Below, piece by piece: positions 17,540-25,019 of a stretch of DNA of 25,019 bases. Below the pieces are notes generated by a model. It did no database searches, was not told where the DNA came from, and saw nothing but the letters and a program-made list of their open reading frames with translations. Location of the stretch: NCBI GenBank assembly GCA_043808235.1, contig JAZDFC010000041.1, positions 1 through 25,019 of the forward strand, written 5' to 3'. Position 1 is the stretch's first letter. Each line of letters begins with the position of its first letter. The translations under genes and the position numbers were made by a program. This DNA comes from JAZDFC01 sp043808235 (GTDB lineage Bacteria > Bacteroidota > Ignavibacteria > Ignavibacteriales > Melioribacteraceae).

Positions 17540-17570
17540 ATAGAATTTTGCTTTTGTTGGTAGATAATAA

Positions 17571-17620
17571 ATCCCGGTAATCGAGTGACGATGTCAGGTC
17601 GCTGCACAAGATTACCGGAT
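17571..17620. other. Structured inverted repeat between clan-A hydrolase and GH13 genes
   Basis: CCGGTAATC (17574-17582) and GATTACCGG (17610-17618) form a perfect 9-bp stem. Inside the 27-nt loop, GTGAC (17585-17589) can pair with GTCGC (17598-17602) with one wobble. It lies 35 nt upstream of the GH13 start, so it could be a leader element, operator or weak terminator. Confidence 0.4.
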
Positions 17621-17630
17621 AAAATTTTAC

Positions 17631-17662
17631 TTCATGAATCACTTGAGAATTTCATTCATGAA
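17631..17662 (-). terminator. Possible terminator of the clan-A hydrolase gene
   Basis: TTCATGAAT (17631-17639) pairs with ATTCATGAA (17654-17662) across 14 nt, 23 nt past the stop codon. In the direction of transcription it is followed by GTAAAATTTTATCC. The stem is AT-rich and the T run short, so this is a weak candidate. Confidence 0.35.
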
Positions 17663-17685
17663 TACTTTTCAAAATTAATCAAATA

Positions 17686-19659
17686 CTACTTTAATAATGT
17701 CATTTTTTTTGTCTCACTGAAACTTCCCACTCCGCCAGTGGCGGACAATTTATAAAAATATATTCCGCTTGGCAATGAATAATTTTGAATATTGAATGTA
17801 GCGTGATGCATTCCTGCATTTTGAAATTCATCAACAAGAGTTGCAATTTCTCTACCAAGCACATCATAAATCTTTAACGTAACATGCTGTAGAGACGCCA
17901 TATATGGCGTCTCTACAGCGGGGACAGAATATGTAATTGTTGTAGTTGGATTAAACGGATTTGGATAATTTTGATTAAGCTGAAAATCTTTGATTGCAAT
18001 CTCCAGATTATCATCTGCAGATAAAATTGTATTGCCTTCTTCAACAAGAATAAACTGAACGGAGCGGGCAGGCGAATTGAACTTGATATCATTACCGATT
18101 GGAATTGCCCATGCATCAATATTTTCAAGTTCCGATAGCGGTCCCCATTCGGGAGCTGTTGGGGCAGTATCATTGATAATTACATTCTGCGAAAAGTCAC
18201 CGTTATCCTCGCCGCCGTTAAGTGAATACATGTAAATATTTTCACCGACTCCACGACCCCCGACCTCGAGTCTTACTACTTGATCGGCTGTGGTTTTATT
18301 AACAACAACAACTCCCGTTTCACCGGAAGCAAATGTTGACGCGTATATGAGGACATCTTTATTATTCGATCCCGCATTTACAACGTGATCGCCAAAAAAT
18401 TGCTGGAGATAATAAATGTAGAAAAAATCGGGTCTTGGATTCCATCTAGGAATTCCTGCTTCGCCTCCGTCATAAAACATTCCATCTGCACCATTTGCAA
18501 TCAACCATCGTGCCGACATCCCGAAGTTATTTTTAATCAATTCACTCATTATGATAACTGCCTGCATCCCATTAATGATCGATGTTTTCGGAAGATTATA
18601 TGCGGAATTGTCTCCTTGCATATTCCACTCGGTTAATGCTACAGGTTTTGATGGTGCATTCTTATTGATAATATCCTGCCGAATAAAATCAATATTCTTT
18701 TGGGGTTCGGTTGTGGCAACATCCAATAACGATTTAGCGGTGGCGGAAGTGCCGAAATAATTATGCATTACGTAAAAATCGGCGGCATCTCCAACTTCTT
18801 TGAAGAAACCTTCGTTCCATTTTTTATCAACACTGTTCCAACTGTTAGTCCCATCGTAATGAAGAATTACTCCGCCGATATAAATCGGTTCACCGATTTC
18901 TTCGGCGGCGGCTCGCATTGAATCAGCAAATACTTTAAAATGCTTGCCGTACAATTCACCGGTAATTATCATTGGTTGGTTGTCCTGATTCAAAGTAGTA
19001 TCAATCTGCCAGCCGGCTTCCCATGGTCCGCCACATTCATTGCCTATTTCCCAAAATTTTGTACGACCATCATCATATCGCACCCAATCAGCCGCAAGAT
19101 GTGCTGCTTTGGCAACCGGATCGGCACTGGTGCCGTAACGAGCATATCCGTAATTAATAGTAATCAATCCTTCAGTGTCGACATCCAGTCTCATGTTATA
19201 GTAATTTTCTTTGGTAGTTGGCCAGCTGTTCGTCCCGGATTGCGGCCAGAATTTTTCCATCTTATTTAATGAAGCATTGTATAAAGAATCGGGTATATCG
19301 GTTGGTACTCCGTTCCAAAAAAAGATATCGCTCCAACTACCGCCCGGATATCGAATTAAAGTGGGCGCTAATTTTTGAAGATGTTCAACAAGAGTTGGAT
19401 TATAAATTCCGTTGCCAACCCAAACTGCCATCGCATTTCCAAAAACATATTTCGATACCTGACCGAGTGTATCATTTGTTAAAACAGTAAGTGTTACTGT
19501 AGGTTCGGCAGTTGGTTTTTCAATTATCTCCGATGATGGAATTGATGCATTTTTTGGTTCGAAGTCTTCCAGAAAACAATTTGAACTGCTTTGTGCAATT
19601 AAACGCGCTGTCGTAATCAAGGTAAAAAAAAAAGTGATTAGTATAAATCTATATTTCAT
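17686..19659 (-). CDS. Clan GH-A glycoside hydrolase (GH51/GH39-like) with T9SS sorting domain
   Basis: A 657-residue surface-directed glycosidase. Signal peptide 1-23 (RLIAQ). The catalytic (beta/alpha)8 region (about 55-440) shows LIRYPGGSWSD (101-111), the acid/base strand FWEIGNECGG with E208, and the nucleophile strand VALTEWNMQG with E344. The GNE and TEWN pair with RYPGG-type strand is typical of clan A families such as GH51 (alpha-L-arabinofuranosidase) and GH39. I cannot assign the family firmly; GH44 or an unlisted clan-A family are alternatives. A beta-sandwich follows (about 440-560), then a T9SS domain (QNYPNPFNPTT, YDVLGREIATLV, KKMTLLK). The sorting domain contains palindromic repeat copy B. 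The gene starts 33 nt after the GH2 stop with its own AAGGA, so GH31-GH2-clan-A looks like one operon. Arabinosyl or backbone cleavage of xyloglucan would fit. Confidence 0.85.
   Translation of the reverse strand: MKYRFILITFFFTLITTARLIAQSSSNCFLEDFEPKNASIPSSEIIEKPTAEPTVTLTVLTNDTLGQVSKYVFGNAMAVWVGNGIYNPTLVEHLQKLAPTLIRYPGGSWSDIFFWNGVPTDIPDSLYNASLNKMEKFWPQSGTNSWPTTKENYYNMRLDVDTEGLITINYGYARYGTSADPVAKAAHLAADWVRYDDGRTKFWEIGNECGGPWEAGWQIDTTLNQDNQPMIITGELYGKHFKVFADSMRAAAEEIGEPIYIGGVILHYDGTNSWNSVDKKWNEGFFKEVGDAADFYVMHNYFGTSATAKSLLDVATTEPQKNIDFIRQDIINKNAPSKPVALTEWNMQGDNSAYNLPKTSIINGMQAVIIMSELIKNNFGMSARWLIANGADGMFYDGGEAGIPRWNPRPDFFYIYYLQQFFGDHVVNAGSNNKDVLIYASTFASGETGVVVVNKTTADQVVRLEVGGRGVGENIYMYSLNGGEDNGDFSQNVIINDTAPTAPEWGPLSELENIDAWAIPIGNDIKFNSPARSVQFILVEEGNTILSADDNLEIAIKDFQLNQNYPNPFNPTTTITYSVPAVETPYMASLQHVTLKIYDVLGREIATLVDEFQNAGMHHATFNIQNYSLPSGIYFYKLSATGGVGSFSETKKMTLLK
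17886..17919. repeat. Palindromic repeat, copy B, inside a T9SS domain
   Basis: A perfect 34-bp palindrome whose half-site is GCTGTAGAGACGCCATA. Its inner 30 bp are identical to copy A at 12375-12404. On the minus strand it encodes AVETPYMASLQ within the sorting domain of the clan-A hydrolase. Confidence 0.92.
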
Positions 19660-19665
19660 TGTTAT

Positions 19666-19670
19666 TCCTT
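19666..19670 (-). promoter_or_regulatory. Ribosome binding site of the clan-A hydrolase gene
   Basis: AAGGA (reverse strand) lies 6 nt before the ATG at 19659, inside the 33-nt gap after the GH2 gene. It supports both the start and translation from a shared mRNA. Confidence 0.6.
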
Positions 19671-19692
19671 TTTAAGAATCCTTTTATAAAAA

Positions 19693-22128
19693 TTATTTTG
19701 AATCAATTGCTAAAGAAGCGCTTTCCAGTCCTTCCGATACAGCAGTAATGGTAATCTTGCCTTTGTTTTCTGTTGATTGAACCACAACTAAACATAATCC
19801 ATTGAATGCCTTCCTGTGATCGGCTTTAAATGATTCCATGCTTGTTTGGCAACCATTATCAACACCGGCTATTTTACCTTCGCCTTCAATTTTAAATTGA
19901 ACGAGATTATCTGCATCAGGAATGAGAGTACCGTCTTTATCAAGAATCTTAACAGTGATAAATGATAAATCTGTACCGTCGGCATTTATTAGATTCCTGT
20001 CGGCTTCCAAAACAATTTTTGCGGGAGCGCTTGATGTTTTAATTTCTTTTACAAGCACTTCTTTGCCAGCAGTTCTTGCGATTGCTTTCAAGGTACCCGG
20101 AGTAAATTTGATCTGCCATTTCAAATGTAAATCATCGCCGGTTTTTTTCTTTGTTCCAAGCGAAAAACCATTTAAAAACAATTCTACTTCATCACAGTTC
20201 GAATAAGCCAGGACATCAATCAAGTCGCCTTCCTTCCAGTTCCAATGCGGGAAAACATGAAGCATCGGTTTATTTGTCCATTCGCTTTGATACAGATAGA
20301 AAGCATCTTTTGGGAATCCGGCAAGATCAACAATTCCAAAATATGAACTGCGTGACGGCCAGCCATAAGGAGTTGGTTCGCCGAGATAATCAAAACCGGT
20401 CCAAATGTATTGACCGGATAGAAAATCATACTTCTTAATAATCTTCCATGTTTCTTCTTGTGTTGAACCCCAGGGCGCGCTGCAATTATCATACGATGAA
20501 CAAGTGTTTCCAGGATTTCCATCGTTGAAAGGTTTATCCCATCGTTCGGGCCAGCGACGAATGCTGTCCGACGGCATATCATAATATCCGCGTGTCATCA
20601 AAGAAGAAACTGTTTCGGAACCTATAAATTTTTGTCCGGGGAATGTTTCAGGAAATTTTATAAAATCATTTTGATGATAACTGAATCCGATTAAATCGAG
20701 CGCGCCGGAATCGATTATAAAATTACCCGGTTTCGGATCATTACAATTGGAAGTTACCGGACGCGTGGTGTCCAAACTTTTAACAATGCTAACTAATTCG
20801 GGAGTTATTGTTAAACCTGTGCTGTCCCACTGTTCAAGAATCTCGTTGCCAATACTCCAAACAAATATGCTCGGATGATTCCGATCTCTCAATACCATAT
20901 CCTCGAGATCGCGCTGGTGCCATTCATCCCAATTCAAAGAATAATCAAATTCTGTTTTCCCTTTTTTCCACATATCGAACGCTTCATCCATCACAATGAA
21001 TCCCATTTTGTCGCATAAATCCAGCAGTTCCGGCGCGGGAGGATTGTGCGAAGTTCGGATTCCGTTTACTCCCATTCCTTTCATAATTTCAAGTTGGCGT
21101 TCGAGAGCGCGGGTATTTATCGCAGCGCCAAGGAATCCGAGATCATGATGATTGCAGACTCCGTTGATTTTCATTTGCTTGCCGTTTAAACTAAATCCTT
21201 TATCAACATCGAAGTCAAAGTATCGAATGCCGAAGTTTGTTTCGTAATTATCAACTTCGTTACCATCGCATTCTATTATTGAAACTGCTTTATATAAAAC
21301 GGGGTTTTCAATCGACCACAAATTGGGATTTTCGATTTTTGCACCGTGAATAATCTCCATCACCGTATTCGAAACGGCGGTATGCGTAGTTGAAACAACA
21401 TTCAATTTATTTCCGGTGTTATCGTAAAAAACGGTTTTTAATGTGAATAATTTAAACTCTTTAAAAACATTTTTAATTTTTATGCGAACAACAACGCTCG
21501 CTAATTTTTCGTTTACTTCGGGGGTAGTAACAAATGTTCCCCAATGATCAACATAAAGTCTCTCGTTTGTAACTAACCGTACATTCCGGTAAATGCCCGA
21601 TCCCGAATACCATCGCGAATTTGGCTGTTTGGAATTATCAACCTTAACGGCGATTACATTTTTTTTGTTTCCATAATTAAGATACTGCGTTAACTCATAC
21701 CGGAACGAACTGTAACCGTAAGGACGGATGCCGAGATAATGCCCATTAATCCAAACCTCGCCGTTCTTATATACTCCATCGAATTCGATGAATGTAAGTT
21801 TTTCTTTGTCGGTAACAGGAATCCGAAATGATTTACGGTACCAGCCGATACCGCCCGGCAGTGCACCGCCACCCGGTGTTGCGGGATTATCCTCGTCAAA
21901 TTCTCCTTCAACGCTCCAATCATGCGGCAAATCAAGTTTACGCCATTGCGAATCATTGAACTCCGGATTTTCCGCTTCGTCAATATCATCAAGCATGAAC
22001 ATCCATTCTTTATTGAAGTCTTCCACTTTTCGTCCTTCCTGTGCAGTGGTAGTTGAAAAGGATAAAAAATTTATAAGTAACCCAATCCACATAATGTGAA
22101 TCATTATTCCGGCATCAATTGATTTCAT
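19693..22128 (-). CDS. GH2 beta-galactosidase-type enzyme
   Basis: A retaining exo-beta-glycosidase of family 2, most like bacterial beta-galactosidases. The chosen ATG at 22128 is preceded at 8 nt by AAGGA and gives 811 residues with an N-terminal signal segment (MWIGLLINFLSFSTTTAQ). Two in-frame ATGs upstream (22176, 22137) are less likely; the one at 22137 overlaps the binding site. Domains: sugar-binding jelly roll (about 35-195; LPHDWSVEGEF, GWYRKSFRIP, VWINGHYLG, SGSGIYRNVRL), immunoglobulin-like domain (about 200-305), and barrel (about 310-600) with NGIRTSHNPPAPELLDLCD, acid/base E429 in FVWSIGNEIL and nucleophile E505 in FIGSETVSS. C-terminal sandwich domains follow (DUF4982-like, then an invasin/Big-like module with ADGTDLSFITVKI). 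No sorting domain, so probably periplasmic. In xyloglucan breakdown it would remove side-chain galactose. Confidence 0.92.
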   Translation of the reverse strand: MKSIDAGIMIHIMWIGLLINFLSFSTTTAQEGRKVEDFNKEWMFMLDDIDEAENPEFNDSQWRKLDLPHDWSVEGEFDEDNPATPGGGALPGGIGWYRKSFRIPVTDKEKLTFIEFDGVYKNGEVWINGHYLGIRPYGYSSFRYELTQYLNYGNKKNVIAVKVDNSKQPNSRWYSGSGIYRNVRLVTNERLYVDHWGTFVTTPEVNEKLASVVVRIKIKNVFKEFKLFTLKTVFYDNTGNKLNVVSTTHTAVSNTVMEIIHGAKIENPNLWSIENPVLYKAVSIIECDGNEVDNYETNFGIRYFDFDVDKGFSLNGKQMKINGVCNHHDLGFLGAAINTRALERQLEIMKGMGVNGIRTSHNPPAPELLDLCDKMGFIVMDEAFDMWKKGKTEFDYSLNWDEWHQRDLEDMVLRDRNHPSIFVWSIGNEILEQWDSTGLTITPELVSIVKSLDTTRPVTSNCNDPKPGNFIIDSGALDLIGFSYHQNDFIKFPETFPGQKFIGSETVSSLMTRGYYDMPSDSIRRWPERWDKPFNDGNPGNTCSSYDNCSAPWGSTQEETWKIIKKYDFLSGQYIWTGFDYLGEPTPYGWPSRSSYFGIVDLAGFPKDAFYLYQSEWTNKPMLHVFPHWNWKEGDLIDVLAYSNCDEVELFLNGFSLGTKKKTGDDLHLKWQIKFTPGTLKAIARTAGKEVLVKEIKTSSAPAKIVLEADRNLINADGTDLSFITVKILDKDGTLIPDADNLVQFKIEGEGKIAGVDNGCQTSMESFKADHRKAFNGLCLVVVQSTENKGKITITAVSEGLESASLAIDSK

Positions 22129-22136
22129 ATTATTCA

Positions 22137-22141
22137 TCCTT
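22137..22141 (-). promoter_or_regulatory. Ribosome binding site deciding the GH2 start
   Basis: AAGGA on the reverse strand, 8 nt before the ATG at 22128. Its last A is also the A of the in-frame ATG at 22137, which makes that upstream ATG unlikely as the start. Confidence 0.55.
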
Positions 22142-22187
22142 ATTAATAACCTGATGTTATAAAAGTTTTTTTTCATGCAAGATTTTT

Positions 22188-25019
22188 TTATTTCATCGTA
22201 ATTTTAATTGAACTTCCGTTATAATTAACAACCTCATCCGGTTTAATTTCAAAATTCAATCCCGAAGGATTTTCCGAACTAATCAAGACAATTTCGAAAG
22301 TGCGTGATTCGAGCATGCCGTTAAACTTACCTTTTCTATCACCGATTGTTAACGTGTGGTTCGCTTCATTGTAAGTAATCGGGATAACAGTAAAGTGACC
22401 TTTCTCGTAATTATAATTTGTACCTTCGTCTTCATACAATTCAAATGATGCATCGCTTCCGGTGTAAACAAAAAGACGAATCGGATCTGCAGGTTTTTCC
22501 GAAACATACTGTAATTCCGGACCGCATGGAATAATCGATCCTTGTTTTATAAAAATTGGAATGTCTGTATATGGTGCATCAACTTTAATATTCACGCCGC
22601 CGCAATAATATTGACCGCTCTTCATTTCATACCAACCTGTTCCGGCAGGTAGATATAATTGTCTTGCTCTTGCTTTGTATTCATAAACAGGATTAATAAG
22701 AATCGATGGACCGAACATAAACTGATCGCCGATGTTCTTCACTTTAGTATCGTAGCCAAAATCCATTACAAGCGCTCGCATGATTGTGTAATCATTCTGC
22801 GTTACAATTCCCGTCAAAGAATATATGTATGGCATAAGTCTGTAACGCAATTTATCGTATGCAAGCATTGTTTGATATGCGGGATGATCATCCGGCGCAA
22901 TGTTGAACATTTCACGATACGGGAATTCGCCGTGAGAGCGAAGCAGCGGGCAAAACGCGCCGAACTGGAACCATCGGGTATTTAGTTCGCGCCATTCATT
23001 AAGATCAGCTTCCGTCGGTTTTTCATATCGAGGTTCAACTGCGAATCCACCGATGTCAGTTGTCCAATAAGGAATACCGGAGATACAGAAATTCAATCCG
23101 GCTGAAATCTGTGCTTTCAAATCATACCATCTCGCCGCTAAATCACCGCTCCAGGTTGCGGCTGCGTAACGCTGCTGACCTGCGAAAGCCGATCTCGTTA
23201 AAATGAAAACGCGTTGATCTGGATTTGTTTTTCGTTGTCCTTCATAAACACCTTTGCTATTCATCAACGAAAAAGTGTTGCGGTATCTTGCAGATGTTCC
23301 AAGCGCAGTTGGTCCCATGCGCAGTTCTGTTTCTTTCATAGAAAGATTTGATTGTATATCCGGTTCGGTGGAATCGAGCCACCAGGCATCGATACCTTTA
23401 CTAAATAATTTATCGTTGATCTGTTTCCAGAATAATTCGCGTGCAGCATCATTATAGGGATCGTAAAAAGTAGAAACATATCCCGGTCCAACCCAATCTT
23501 TCTGACCAACTTCAACGTTGCGTTTGTAAAGCCAGCCTTTCAAATTAAATTCGTCATAGTGCTTGGTGCCAACATAAAACTTTGCCCATACTGAAATCAT
23601 GATATGAGAATGCAGATCATTGTGAAGTTCCTTCACCATCGTTTCGGCATTGGGGAAACGTGCTAAATCAAAATCGTGGCTGCCCCATTTATCTTCTTCC
23701 CAATAAAACCAATCGAGAACTATATTGTCAAACGGAATTTTTCGTTTACGGAATTCTGTTACGACATCGATTATCTCATTCTGTGTTTTATATCGCTGAC
23801 GGCTTTGCCATAAACCTAACGCCCAATCAGGCATCATTGGAGCCTTACCGGTGATTGTTCGGTAACCTTTGATAACTCCGTCAATGTTATCGCCTTTAAT
23901 AAAATAGTAATCAATTTGATCTGCAACTTCGGAGTATAAAGAAATGCAATTTTCACATTTTTGTTTTTCCGGCGGAAGGTAATTAAATCCAATATATCCG
24001 CCGTTGGGTATCCATTCAATTTTAATTTTATGACGCTGACCCGGCTGCATATCAATCCATTCGTTCGTAGTCCACGGCAGCCAATTTTGCCGCCACGAAT
24101 CAACAATCAGTTTGTCATCGATCCACAGCTTTGTGTAAAAGCAACTGTACAATTGGAATTTATGAATGCCAGTTTCATTACATTCAATCTCACCGCTCCA
24201 CCGGACTGATTTTACATCTTCTAAAAATCTTGCCGGGTATGGATCATTCACATCAATAAATTCATGGTTAATTCTATTTTCGATTTTCGAAGTTAAAAGA
24301 TTTTCAAACTTCTCGTCTTTATAGTACTCGGCGGTTAATCCCCCGGCGGCGCCGTTTTTATCGTAAAGTTTAAGATCGGAGATCGGCTGGTAATCTCTAA
24401 TATCCCCGAACTTTGTACGCGAATTGTTATCCCATAGAATTCCATAATTATTGCTTGAAACAAGAAACGGAATTACATCGATAATATTCAATTGCCACAG
24501 ATCAACGTCGTGATTTTTATAATTCCACACATCGTTTTGATGAGCGCCGAGTCCGTAAAATGCTTCATCTGCGGGCGAGTTAAAAAACTGCTGCACATGA
24601 TATGTTTGTTCTCCCATCACTTCGGCTGACGAAATAATTTTTCCGTTTTCAGGTTTTTCTTCAAGCAGTGTTTTTCCGTTAACATCATAAAAAGCTACTG
24701 CGCCTGTTTTGGAATTTACTTTCACAATTAATTTTGAAGTAGCGATTTCAACTATATCACCGCTTTCATTCAGCGTCCATGAAGTTTCCTCCCATTTGGT
24801 TTTGTTCACCATCAAACTCGGTCGCTCCGAAAAGGATTTGACCGGTGAAGCAATCACACGGATAATATCCTCTGTGCACACCTGTATTTTTACCCATTGC
24901 GCATCTGTATCTTCTTGTTTAATGATCTCAAAAAGAACTCCGTCAGCTTGTTTTTCAAACGGGTATAATTTCGCACTGCTGAAAATAATCGAAGCTAACA
25001 GAAGAATAACTGATAACGG
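22188..25019 (-). CDS. GH31 alpha-xylosidase, PA14-containing Xyl31A type (5' partial)
   Basis: Removes non-reducing-end alpha-1,6-xylose from xyloglucan oligosaccharides, by family resemblance. The frame stays open to the window edge: upstream of the GTG at 24881 it reads PLSVILLLASIIFSSAKLYP, the end of a signal peptide, then VLFEIIKQEDTDAQWVKIQV. Only a few N-terminal residues are missing. Counting from the first visible codon (943 residues): N-terminal sandwich with AFYGLGAHQNDVWNY; PA14 module inserted in it at about 226-351 (GLTAEYYKDEKF, ETGIHKFQLYSCFYTKLWIDDKLI); barrel with NIVLDWFYWEEDKWG; nucleophile D549 in AWWLDSTEPD; acid/base D626 in TWSGDLAARW; and IPYWTTDIGGFAVEPRYEKP, typical of the alpha-xylosidases of Cellvibrio and Bacteroides xyloglucan loci, as I recall them. 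The C-terminal sandwich ends with LYEDEGTNYNYEKG. No sorting domain. First gene of the GH31-GH2-clan-A operon; 59 nt separate it from GH2. Confidence 0.94.
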   Translation of the reverse strand, partial: PLSVILLLASIIFSSAKLYPFEKQADGVLFEIIKQEDTDAQWVKIQVCTEDIIRVIASPVKSFSERPSLMVNKTKWEETSWTLNESGDIVEIATSKLIVKVNSKTGAVAFYDVNGKTLLEEKPENGKIISSAEVMGEQTYHVQQFFNSPADEAFYGLGAHQNDVWNYKNHDVDLWQLNIIDVIPFLVSSNNYGILWDNNSRTKFGDIRDYQPISDLKLYDKNGAAGGLTAEYYKDEKFENLLTSKIENRINHEFIDVNDPYPARFLEDVKSVRWSGEIECNETGIHKFQLYSCFYTKLWIDDKLIVDSWRQNWLPWTTNEWIDMQPGQRHKIKIEWIPNGGYIGFNYLPPEKQKCENCISLYSEVADQIDYYFIKGDNIDGVIKGYRTITGKAPMMPDWALGLWQSRQRYKTQNEIIDVVTEFRKRKIPFDNIVLDWFYWEEDKWGSHDFDLARFPNAETMVKELHNDLHSHIMISVWAKFYVGTKHYDEFNLKGWLYKRNVEVGQKDWVGPGYVSTFYDPYNDAARELFWKQINDKLFSKGIDAWWLDSTEPDIQSNLSMKETELRMGPTALGTSARYRNTFSLMNSKGVYEGQRKTNPDQRVFILTRSAFAGQQRYAAATWSGDLAARWYDLKAQISAGLNFCISGIPYWTTDIGGFAVEPRYEKPTEADLNEWRELNTRWFQFGAFCPLLRSHGEFPYREMFNIAPDDHPAYQTMLAYDKLRYRLMPYIYSLTGIVTQNDYTIMRALVMDFGYDTKVKNIGDQFMFGPSILINPVYEYKARARQLYLPAGTGWYEMKSGQYYCGGVNIKVDAPYTDIPIFIKQGSIIPCGPELQYVSEKPADPIRLFVYTGSDASFELYEDEGTNYNYEKGHFTVIPITYNEANHTLTIGDRKGKFNGMLESRTFEIVLISSENPSGLNFEIKPDEVVNYNGSSIKITMK

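Noticed and set aside
1..25019. SusC/SusD pair, sugar regulator, CRISPR array, tRNA, rRNA or transposase
   Set aside because: Looked for and not found; the absence of SusC/D refers only to this window.

Overview
The window looks like a piece of chromosome from an Ignavibacteria-type member of the Bacteroidota/Chlorobi group. Four proteins end in the C-terminal sorting domain of the type IX secretion system (T9SS), with the hallmark QNYPNPFNP(S/T)T, a YDVLGxE(I/V)A(T/V)LV strand and a final KKMxLLK. Most enzymes start with a signal peptide ending in AQ. The DNA is AT-rich, and several genes have AAGGA-like ribosome binding sites. The phylum is inferred from these features, not proven.

Layout. 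The plus-strand half (1-12053) holds a 5'-truncated surface protein with two CBM9-like modules, a secreted GH12 endo-glucanase, a large CotH/lamin-tail surface protein, a GH31 alpha-glycosidase with a PA14 domain in its C-terminal part, a DUF6057-like membrane protein, and a lipoprotein with a CxxCH motif and a TolB/PD40 propeller. The minus-strand half (25019 down to 12191) reads, in transcription order: a GH31 alpha-xylosidase of the PA14-containing Xyl31A type (5' end outside the window), a GH2 beta-galactosidase, a clan-A (GH51/GH39-like) hydrolase with a T9SS domain, a GH13 alpha-amylase-family enzyme, a 0.7-kb gene-free stretch, a chorismatase-like (FkbO/Hyg5) protein with a RidA fold, and a frameshifted CotH surface protein. 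The two halves converge at about 12.1 kb.

How the genes may work together. GH12 endo-cleavage, GH31 alpha-xylosidase, GH2 beta-galactosidase and a possible arabinofuranosidase are the activities needed to take xyloglucan apart. I read the window as a xyloglucan-centred utilisation locus. It has no SusC/SusD pair and no regulator or transporter gene within its limits. T9SS-sorted proteins (CBM9 x2, CotH-LTD, clan-A hydrolase, second CotH) would sit on the cell surface. The GH12, GH31, GH2 and GH13 enzymes carry signal peptides (inferred from the visible part for the minus-strand GH31) but no sorting domain, and would act in the periplasm or be released. The substrate is inferred from the enzyme combination.

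Other notable points are a 30-34 bp perfect palindrome embedded in frame in two different T9SS domains, a 636-nt tandem duplication in the CBM9 protein, PA14 inserted at two different places in the two GH31 enzymes, and a His-to-Tyr change in conserved region I of the GH13. No rRNA, tRNA, CRISPR array or transposase gene was seen.
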